Assembly (NCBI GenBank): GCA_017614095.1
Contig: JAGACN010000159.1
Location: 1 to 8,605 of the forward strand
Length of the DNA stretch: 8,605 bases
Reading direction: 5' to 3'
Origin: Clostridia bacterium
Lineage (GTDB): Bacteria > Bacillota_A > Clostridia > Oscillospirales > CAG-382
Position numbers and translations under genes: made by a program. The notes under the pieces were generated by a model. That model was not told where the DNA came from. It ran no database searches and worked only from the letters and a program-made list of their open reading frames with translations. Numbering within the stretch: the first letter of the stretch is position 1; each line of letters starts with the position of its first letter. Shown piece by piece: positions 1-5,711 of this stretch.

Positions 1-761
1 AATTGTCCAACTACCATTACATCGACGAAAAATACCTGTATCCGGAATACGACCCGACCAGCGAGTACTCGGTCCCGTACGCCGGCGGCTATCTCGGGAT
101 CATCTACAACAACACGATGGTGGACGAGGAGGACGTCGACGGGACCTGGTCGCTGCTCTGGAACGAAAAATACAAAGGCCAGATACTCGGCATCGACAAC
201 GCCCGCGACGCGTTCGCGACGGCGCAGTACGCGCTCGGGCTCGACGTGAACTCGACCGACAAGGCCGACTGGGACGCGGCGGCCGCAAAGGTCCGGGAGC
301 AGGTACCGCTGCTGCAGACCTGGGTCATGGATCAGGTGTTCGCGAAGATGCAGGGCGAAAACGCCGCAATCGCCGCCTACTACGCCGGCGACTACCTGAC
401 GATGGTGGACGAGATGGACGAAGCGGGGGGGATCGGGGATCATCTGTCCTTCTATCTGCCCGAAGAGGGAACGAATATCTTCTTTGACGCCATGTGCGTC
501 TGCTCGGATTCGCAGAACTACGAGGCGGCGATGATGTACATCAATTTCCTGATGGAGCCGGCCATCGCTCTGGAGAACGCGGAATACCTCCGCTATACCT
601 GCCCGAATACTGCCGTGCTGGAAAACGAAGAATACAGCATGCGCGACGAAGAGGTCCTGTATCCCAAGACGGAAGTCAAATCCAGCTACTACCGGCATCT
701 GGATGAGGATACCATCGCTTATTATGAAAATCTCTGGAACAAGGTGAAAGCGGCGAGTTGA
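1..761 (+). CDS. potD: Spermidine/putrescine ABC transporter substrate-binding protein, PotD-like (5' end missing)
   Basis: The reading frame is open from the left edge, so the visible ~252 residues are the C-terminal two thirds of a protein that is usually about 350 residues; the TTG at position 3 is not a real start. PotD-family landmarks appear in order: a VPY..G..GI.YN block near visible residues 24-36, the D-x-x-R-D-A-F block (ILGIDNARDAF), YYAGDY in the second lobe, the P.EG.NIFFDAM block around visible residues 153-164, INFLMEP and the NAEYLRYTCPN segment. PotD is the extracellular (in Gram-positives lipid-anchored) receptor that hands polyamines to the PotABC importer, whose genes are expected upstream, outside the window. 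Several pocket aromatics that are Trp in E. coli PotD appear as Tyr or Phe, so the exact ligand is uncertain. The gene ends with TGA 42 bases before a strong terminator, which fits a last gene in an operon. Confidence 0.9.
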   Translation, partial: LSNYHYIDEKYLYPEYDPTSEYSVPYAGGYLGIIYNNTMVDEEDVDGTWSLLWNEKYKGQILGIDNARDAFATAQYALGLDVNSTDKADWDAAAAKVREQVPLLQTWVMDQVFAKMQGENAAIAAYYAGDYLTMVDEMDEAGGIGDHLSFYLPEEGTNIFFDAMCVCSDSQNYEAAMMYINFLMEPAIALENAEYLRYTCPNTAVLENEEYSMRDEEVLYPKTEVKSSYYRHLDEDTIAYYENLWNKVKAAS

Positions 762-802
762 CATCCGGCCCGTTTTCATCCGTTTCCGCAGACGAAAACC
801 AT

Positions 803-841
803 ACTTGCGGAGGCCCGGACCGGGGTATCCGCAAGTTTTTT
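803..841 (+). terminator. Intrinsic terminator of the potD unit
   Basis: A perfect 9-bp stem, acttgcgga (803-811) pairing with tccgcaagt (828-836), is followed by a run of six T (836-841). The loop contains further C/G runs (ccc 814-816 against ggg 823-825) that can extend folding. It lies 42 bases after the potD stop and reads in the plus direction, so it separates the polyamine-uptake unit from the ABC exporter. Confidence 0.88.
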
Positions 842-874
842 CACCCGCGGATGAGACGCATGCGCGGTTTGATC

Positions 875-880
875 GGAGGA
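875..880 (+). promoter_or_regulatory. Ribosome binding site that fixes the GTG start of the ABC exporter
   Basis: GGAGGA ends 4 bases before a GTG at 885. No ATG in frame lies near the beginning of the conserved N-terminal region, and the SYYKPYK N-terminal sequence begins a few residues after this GTG, so the GTG is the supported start. No convincing sigma-A promoter is visible in the short gap after the upstream terminator. Confidence 0.75.
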
Positions 881-884
881 TTCT

Positions 885-2642
885 GTGATACGGACGTTCA
901 TATCTTATTACAAACCGTATAAGGCATTGTTTGCCGCGGACATGATTGCCGCTTTGCTGGTCGCCGGGGCGGATTTGTTCTACCCGTCCATTGCCCGGAC
1001 CATTATCAACGATTTCGTTCCTGACCGCAACCTGCGGATGGTCATTCTCTGGGCTGTCCTTCTGCTCGGGATCTATCTCGTCAAACTCGGCATGCAGTTC
1101 TTCATGCAGTATATGGGCCATGTCATGGGGACCCGGATGCAGGCGGATATGCGCAGGGATCTGTTCGTCCATCTGCAGAGCCTCCCGCTATCGTTCTTCG
1201 ACGAAAACAAGACCGGGACCATCATGTCCCGCATCATCAATGACCTCTTCGAGGTTTCCGAACTGGCACACCACGGACCGGAGAACCTGTTCCTCTGCGT
1301 GGCGCTTTTCATCGGCTCCTTCGTGGTCATGATCCGCATCCATGTCTGGCTGGCGCTGATCATTTTTGCCTACGTTCCGCTCGCGATCCTGTTTTCGGTC
1401 TTCATGCGTTCGCGCATGAACCGCGTGTTCAAGAAAACGAGAGAGCAGATTGCGGAAGTGAACGCCGAAGTGGAGGCGTCCGTTTCCGGCATCCGCGTTT
1501 CCCGCGCCTACGTGTCGTCCGATCATGAGATTGAGCGGTTCGACCGGGAGAACGGGCAGTTCGTCCGGGTGCGGAGCGAATCCTACAAGGCGATGGGACA
1601 GTTCTATTCGGGTATGGAATTTCTGTCCGATCTGCTCTATCTGACGGCGCTGACGGCCGGCGGCGTGTTCTTTTTTACCGGCCAGATCGAAGGCGGCGAT
1701 CTGACCGCATTTCTGCTTTACATCACCATGCTGCTGAAGCCCATCAAAAGCCTCACGTCGCTGGTGGAGCAGCTGCAGGACGGCATGACGGGATTCCAGC
1801 GGTTCCAGGACATTATGCACGTGAGACCCGAGGACGAGCCGGAGCATCCGGTCGAAAAGGAAACGATCGAGGGACACATCCGGTTCGAACACGTGACCTT
1901 CCGGTATGAGAACGCCGAACGGTCCAAAGGGCGGAACGTCGTCGACGATCTCTGTCTGGACCTGCCGGCCGGCAAGACGGTCGCGCTGGTCGGTCCCTCG
2001 GGCGGCGGAAAGACCACATTGTGCCATCTGATCCCCCGCTTCTATGAGATCACCGAAGGAAGCATCACGCTGGACGGAACGGATATCCGCGACTACCGCA
2101 GGGCGGATCTGCGCCGGGCGATCGGCATCGTTGCGCAGGACGTGTTCCTGTTCAACTGCTCCATCCGTGAGAACATCGCATACGGGAAGCCGGATGCGAC
2201 GTACGCGGAGATCGAGGAGGCGGCGAAAAAAGCCAGGATCGACGGGTTCGTACGGTCCTTGGAGAACGGATACGAAACGAATGTCGGAGAACGGGGCGTC
2301 AAATTGTCAGGCGGTCAGAAGCAGCGGATCGCCATCGCCCGCGTATTTTTGAAGGATCCGCCGGTGCTGATCCTGGACGAGGCGACCTCCGCTTTGGACA
2401 ATCTGACCGAGACGCAGATCCAGCAGTCGCTGGAGGAACTGTCGCGGGGACGAACCGTTCTGGTGGTCGCACACAGACTGTCAACCGTCCGAAACGCGGA
2501 CGAGATCGTGGTGCTGACCGAAAACGGCGTGGAGGAGCGGGGAACGCACGATGAACTGATGGCAAAAAATGCCCTCTACGCGGACCTGTATAACAACCAG
2601 TTCCGGGACGGAACGGAAGACCGCGTCCCGGTTTCCGGCTGA
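885..2642 (+). CDS. ABC exporter, fused transmembrane and ATPase domains (YwjA/MsbA-like)
   Basis: A complete 585-residue type IV ABC exporter half-transporter. The N-terminal half has six hydrophobic segments (about residues 14-36, 52-75, 130-152, 155-175, 242-265, 270-290) and the HHGPE stretch that, from memory, marks the YwjA-like group. The ATPase half carries every motif: Walker A GPSGGGKTT at 370-378 (Lys376), Q-loop Gln418, signature LSGGQ at 474-478, Walker B ending Asp498-Glu499, SALD D-loop, and switch His530. All catalytic residues are intact, so it should be an active ATP-driven exporter in the cytoplasmic membrane. No second half-transporter gene is adjacent, which suggests a homodimer. 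The substrate cannot be read from sequence; lipids, drugs or peptides are all possible in this family. It starts with GTG after GGAGGA and lies alone between a terminator and a new promoter. Confidence 0.93.
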   Translation: MIRTFISYYKPYKALFAADMIAALLVAGADLFYPSIARTIINDFVPDRNLRMVILWAVLLLGIYLVKLGMQFFMQYMGHVMGTRMQADMRRDLFVHLQSLPLSFFDENKTGTIMSRIINDLFEVSELAHHGPENLFLCVALFIGSFVVMIRIHVWLALIIFAYVPLAILFSVFMRSRMNRVFKKTREQIAEVNAEVEASVSGIRVSRAYVSSDHEIERFDRENGQFVRVRSESYKAMGQFYSGMEFLSDLLYLTALTAGGVFFFTGQIEGGDLTAFLLYITMLLKPIKSLTSLVEQLQDGMTGFQRFQDIMHVRPEDEPEHPVEKETIEGHIRFEHVTFRYENAERSKGRNVVDDLCLDLPAGKTVALVGPSGGGKTTLCHLIPRFYEITEGSITLDGTDIRDYRRADLRRAIGIVAQDVFLFNCSIRENIAYGKPDATYAEIEEAAKKARIDGFVRSLENGYETNVGERGVKLSGGQKQRIAIARVFLKDPPVLILDEATSALDNLTETQIQQSLEELSRGRTVLVVAHRLSTVRNADEIVVLTENGVEERGTHDELMAKNALYADLYNNQFRDGTEDRVPVSG

Positions 2643-2680
2643 TCCCGGCACCATCCGGTGAAAAGAAACGCTTTTTGCGG

Positions 2681-2709
2681 TTGACGGACGCCGAAAAAAA
2701 TGGTATACT
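2681..2709 (+). promoter_or_regulatory. Strong sigma-A promoter with extended -10
   Basis: The -35 box TTGACG (2681-2686, five of six consensus) and the -10 box TATACT (2704-2709, five of six) are separated by exactly 17 bases. The -10 is preceded by TGG (2701-2703), giving an extended -10, and the spacer holds seven consecutive A (2694-2700). Transcription would begin around 2716, about 45 bases before the lipoprotein ATG at 2761. It is the best promoter in the window and probably drives both lipoprotein genes. Confidence 0.85.
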
Positions 2710-2760
2710 ACCAATAACCAATGTATTTATGTTCAGAATGCGTAGATAGGAAACGGTGAA

Positions 2761-3882
2761 ATGGGCATCAAACGATTAATCGGATTGCTGACGGCAACGC
2801 TGCTTCTGCTGCTGCTGCCGGCCTGCGAGCCCGGTGTGCAGGAATCGTCCGAGCCGGAGTCCTCTCTGGAGGAATCCGTTTCGGAACCGGAACAGAGCGT
2901 CGGACCGGTCTCGGAGATATCCGAACCGGATGAATCGGAGCCGGAGATCGAATCGTCCGACGAGCCGTCCGAAGACTTCTCCGAACCGGAAGAGTCCGGT
3001 TGGAAGGCGTTCCGCGACGCGAATGAGATCCGCGTGGAGACTTATCGGGCTTCTCCGATCCCCGATTCGGGTTTTTCCATCACGTCGTCCAGCATCACGG
3101 TCGGCGTCGGAAAGAGCAGCCCTGTTTCCTATGCCTTCAAACCCATCGGAGCGACAAACCGGAAACTGGTCTGGGAGACCGGAAACCCGTCCATTGCGAC
3201 CGTGTCCGAGGATGGCATCGTGACCGGCGTCAGCCCCGGAAGCGTTTACGTGACCGCCACGACGCAGAGCGGGCGCTCGGCCAGTTGCAAAGTGACAGTC
3301 GTCCAGACGGACAGCACGGCGCTGGGCAACCTGATCGACCGCATCACGCTGGGCACCTTCTCCGGCTGGTCCTTCTGCTACTGGGATTTCGATCTGGACG
3401 GCGAAAAAGAACTGGCCGCCCGGAAGGCGGACCCCCGCGGCATCGCCCCCGAAGTGACCATCTACCGCGTGTCGGACGGCGAGAAACTGTGCACGTTCGA
3501 CGTCGGAGACGGCGAGGAATGGGGCTTCTGGAACGGCAAGCTGGACGGGATCTCCCGCTCCTATTACCTGATTTCCTTCAAGCAGTTCCCGGACTCCTCC
3601 GTGACCCGATACGTGATCGAACTTCTGCTGACGGACGCGGAAGGCAAACTGACCACCCGCCGGCTCTACTACCGGGACGAGACCGGAAACGGAACAGCCA
3701 ACAGCCAGACGATCTGCTACATTTCCGATGCGTCGGGCGAACTGACGGAAACCGATTACGACACGTATCAGGCGTTCCGGACCGCCTTCTTCGCGGAAAA
3801 CAAGCAGCAGGGAAGCAACCTGACGTTCGTGACGGGTTCCGAATCGGAATCCATCGCGCGGTCGCTGCGGAAATCCGGCTGA
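2761..3882 (+). CDS. Lipoprotein with bacterial Ig-like (Big_2) domain and unassigned C-terminal domain
   Basis: A 373-residue secreted lipoprotein. A short basic N-terminus and Leu-rich core lead to lipobox LPAC, with the lipidated cysteine at residue 22. Residues about 28-79 form an acidic Ser-Glu-Pro linker made of degenerate SEP(E/D)xS units, typical of a wall-spanning tether. Residues about 110-181 match a Big_2 Ig-like fold, shown by the ITVGVGKS opening, the W.TGNPSIATVSEDGIVTGVSPGSVYVTA core and a closing CKVTVV strand. Residues about 185-373 belong to no family I can name; they contain an acidic D-F-D-L-D-G-E-K-E loop (209-217) resembling calcium-binding DxDxDG loops. The start is set by the signal peptide: an in-frame stop (2743-2745) lies just upstream. 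The ribosome binding site is weak (AGG at 2748-2750, or GGTGA just before the ATG). It is the first gene after the strong promoter and has no terminator before the next lipoprotein gene. Function unknown; adhesion or wall-associated sensing is speculation. Confidence 0.85.
   Translation: MGIKRLIGLLTATLLLLLLPACEPGVQESSEPESSLEESVSEPEQSVGPVSEISEPDESEPEIESSDEPSEDFSEPEESGWKAFRDANEIRVETYRASPIPDSGFSITSSSITVGVGKSSPVSYAFKPIGATNRKLVWETGNPSIATVSEDGIVTGVSPGSVYVTATTQSGRSASCKVTVVQTDSTALGNLIDRITLGTFSGWSFCYWDFDLDGEKELAARKADPRGIAPEVTIYRVSDGEKLCTFDVGDGEEWGFWNGKLDGISRSYYLISFKQFPDSSVTRYVIELLLTDAEGKLTTRRLYYRDETGNGTANSQTICYISDASGELTETDYDTYQAFRTAFFAENKQQGSNLTFVTGSESESIARSLRKSG
2848..2997 (+). repeat. Degenerate SEP-rich coding repeat in the lipoprotein tether
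   Basis: This stretch encodes repeated Ser-Glu-Pro-Glu/Asp units. The 11-mer tccgaaccgga occurs exactly at 2920-2930 and 2980-2990, which is 60 bases (20 codons) apart, and imperfect copies occur at 2848, 2881 and 2941. The product is a strongly acidic, extended linker between the lipid anchor and the Ig-like domain. Confidence 0.7.
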
Positions 3883-3953
3883 TCCCTGACGGAGCAAAAC
3901 AGAAACAGAAAAAAGGAAAAAGATAAAAAACCACCCAGATTCTCAAAATCGAC

Positions 3954-3959
3954 AGGAGG
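3954..3959 (+). promoter_or_regulatory. Strong ribosome binding site before a double ATG
   Basis: AGGAGG lies 9 bases before the ATG at 3969 and 12 before the adjacent ATG at 3972. The first ATG has the better spacing. The site follows an A-rich stretch (about 3888-3950) that should stay unstructured, favouring efficient initiation. Confidence 0.8.
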
Positions 3960-3968
3960 AAATCTCGT

Positions 3969-5540
3969 ATGATGAGAACAAGACACTCGCGGCTGCTCGC
4001 GCTGGCTCTCTGCCTGCTGCTCTGCTGCGGACTGGTGCTCGTCGCCTGTGAGAACACGCCTCAGGAATCTTCGCAACCCGCGGAGAACAATTCCCAGGCG
4101 GACGATTCCCAGGCCACTTCCGGATCCGAACAGACCAGCTCCAAGTACCAGGACGCTGACGGTAACTACACGACCGCCAACCTGAACATGCCCGAATTCA
4201 ACTTTACCGAGACGGAATTCCGCGTTGCCGTCACAAGCAACCAGGTCCAGACGACCTACTTCTCGGAAGAGATCGGCTACGACATGTACGACACCACCGA
4301 CACGGTTCTGAACGAGGCAGTCAAAACGCGTAACGACCTGATGGAGGAAAAGTTCAACGTGACCATCGTTGCCGTTCCCGAATCGGACGTCACGAACGCG
4401 GTCCGCGAAGACGCGACGGCCAGCACGCATCTGTACGACGCGGCCATGCCCTTCATGCCCGGCTGCGCGAACCTGGCTCAGGAAGGGCTGCTGTATGACC
4501 TGACCGGCTTCTCGAACTACATCCATCTGGATGCCCCGTGGTGGGATCAGTCCGCGAACAGCGGTCTGTCCATCGGACATCACCTGTATTTCACGACCGG
4601 CGACATCTCCATCATGCAGAAGATCGTCTCCTGCGCGGTCACCTTCAACAAGACCATGTATGAAGACAGCATCGCCGACACCTACGGCGACATCTACCAG
4701 ATGGTCCGCGACAACAAGTGGACGCTGGACACCATGTACGCCATGGCGAAGATGGTGACGGCGGATACCGACGGCGAAGGCGGCATGACGGCTGCCGATA
4801 CGTTCGGCCTTTCCGCTTCCAACGGCGACGCCCGCGGCTTCTACATCGCTTCCGGTCAGTCTCTGATCCGCAAGGACGAGAATGACCTGCCGGTCCTGTA
4901 TCTCGGCTCCAACGAGATCAGCATCACCACCGCTCAGAAGATCCTCGGCCTCATGGCTGAAGGCGATCAGTGGCTGCTGAACTGCCAGAGCTACCAGGGC
5001 CAGGTCCCGGATATCTGGGTCCTCTCTCTGCAGATCTTCGGCGAAAACCGCGCTCTGTTCCGTACGACCGCGTTCTCTGCCATCAAGAAACTGCGCGCCT
5101 ATACGGACGCTTCCGACTTCGGTATCGTTCCGATGCCGATGGTCATCGAGGGACAGGATCACTACTATACGCCGGCCAACTGCGACCTGGCGTACGGCAT
5201 CTGCATCCCGGTATCCGTCTCGAATCCGGAATTCTCCGCCTACATGATCGAGGAAATGTGCTGCTCGGCGAAGAACACCGTCACGCCGGCTTACTACGAA
5301 GTCACGCTGAAACACCGCGATTCCAAGGACGCCGAGTCCGAGGAAATGCTGGACAAGTACATCTTCAACCATGTCGTGTACGATCCCGGCTTCGTGTACA
5401 ACTTCGGTTCCATCAACGGCCTGCTCGGCGGCCTTGCCGGCGAGAAGAGCACGGACGTCGTCTCCAAACTGGACGGAATGCGCGGCTCCATCGAAACGGC
5501 TATTCAGGACTGCGTAGACGCCTACGAGATGAACAGCTGA
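3969..5540 (+). CDS. Extracellular solute-binding lipoprotein (orphan ABC receptor of gut Clostridia type)
   Basis: A 523-residue secreted lipoprotein. The signal peptide ends in lipobox LVAC with the lipidated cysteine at residue 27, followed by a Ser/Gln/Glu/Asn-rich tether to about residue 60. The mature part resembles the large solute-binding proteins common in gut Clostridia: early RNDLMEEKFNV, PWWDQ, FTTGDI, VTFNK, MVRDNKWTLD, LFRTTAFSA, then TVTPAYYEVTLK and KDAESEEMLD near the end. Residues 266-277 (DTDGEGGMTAAD) have the spacing of a 12-residue EF-hand-type calcium loop. Such proteins capture a ligand, often a sugar or oligosaccharide, for an ABC importer, but no permease or ATPase gene is nearby. 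The coding sequence strongly prefers C-ending codons (AAC, GAC, TAC, ATC), which with AGGAGG suggests high expression. It lies 86 bases after the Big_2 lipoprotein gene and ends before a terminator. Ligand unknown. Confidence 0.9.
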   Translation: MMRTRHSRLLALALCLLLCCGLVLVACENTPQESSQPAENNSQADDSQATSGSEQTSSKYQDADGNYTTANLNMPEFNFTETEFRVAVTSNQVQTTYFSEEIGYDMYDTTDTVLNEAVKTRNDLMEEKFNVTIVAVPESDVTNAVREDATASTHLYDAAMPFMPGCANLAQEGLLYDLTGFSNYIHLDAPWWDQSANSGLSIGHHLYFTTGDISIMQKIVSCAVTFNKTMYEDSIADTYGDIYQMVRDNKWTLDTMYAMAKMVTADTDGEGGMTAADTFGLSASNGDARGFYIASGQSLIRKDENDLPVLYLGSNEISITTAQKILGLMAEGDQWLLNCQSYQGQVPDIWVLSLQIFGENRALFRTTAFSAIKKLRAYTDASDFGIVPMPMVIEGQDHYYTPANCDLAYGICIPVSVSNPEFSAYMIEEMCCSAKNTVTPAYYEVTLKHRDSKDAESEEMLDKYIFNHVVYDPGFVYNFGSINGLLGGLAGEKSTDVVSKLDGMRGSIETAIQDCVDAYEMNS

Positions 5541-5570
5541 TCGACGAAAACCAAAAACCGAATCAGACAA

Positions 5571-5601
5571 AAGAGGCCCCGGCAGAACGCCGGGGTCTCT
5601 T
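5571..5601 (+). terminator. Intrinsic terminator of the lipoprotein unit
   Basis: A 13-bp stem, aagaggccccggc (5571-5583) with gccggggtctctt (5589-5601), contains one G-U wobble and has a 5-base loop agaac. It starts 31 bases after the stop of the solute-binding protein gene. The T-tract after the stem is poor (tgcattc), so termination may be partial, although the stem is very stable. Confidence 0.75.
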
Positions 5602-5622
5602 GCATTCACAAGGCGTCGATTT

Positions 5623-5642
5623 TTCCGGACGGAAGATATTCC
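5623..5642. promoter_or_regulatory. Possible operator: alternating TTCC/GGAA half-sites
   Basis: TTCC (5623-5626), GGAA (5631-5634) and TTCC (5639-5642) recur every 8 bases in alternating orientation, giving two overlapping inverted repeats (TTCCG-GA-CGGAA and GGAA-gata-TTCC). It lies just upstream of the candidate promoter of the fucosidase gene, where an activator or repressor could bind. No regulator family is assigned, and the short half-sites may be chance. Confidence 0.3.
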
Positions 5643-5649
5643 AGACCTA

Positions 5650-5678
5650 TTGCGAAAAAACCGGATTAATGATAAAGT
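5650..5678 (+). promoter_or_regulatory. Candidate sigma-A promoter of the fucosidase gene
   Basis: TTGCGA (5650-5655, four of six) and TAAAGT (5673-5678, four of six) are separated by 17 bases. GATAAA at 5671-5676 is an alternative -10 with a short spacer. The match is moderate, but a promoter is expected here because a terminator closes the preceding unit. Confidence 0.4.
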
Positions 5679-5711
5679 GGAAGCGAAATCGAACTGCACA
5701 AGGAGGCACCT

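Noticed and set aside
3..5. TTG at position 3 as the PotD start
   Set aside because: The protein would lack its signal peptide and most of lobe 1; the frame is open to the left edge, so the gene simply begins outside the window.
1188..2027. Minus-strand open frame of 279 codons inside the ABC exporter gene
   Set aside because: It is antisense to a fully conserved transporter domain, and its His/Arg-rich product shows no family motifs.
2649..2678. Possible terminator after the ABC exporter gene
   Set aside because: cacc-atcc-ggtg (2649-2660) and aaaag-aaacg-ctttt (2661-2675) form only short or weak stems, and the T run is followed directly by GCGG and the -35 box. I do not count it as an intrinsic terminator.
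2776..3897. Minus-strand open frame of 373 codons opposite the Big_2 lipoprotein gene
   Set aside because: It mirrors the real gene almost end to end. The product is Arg/Gly rich with no recognisable domain, while the plus strand has a promoter, lipobox and Ig-like domain.
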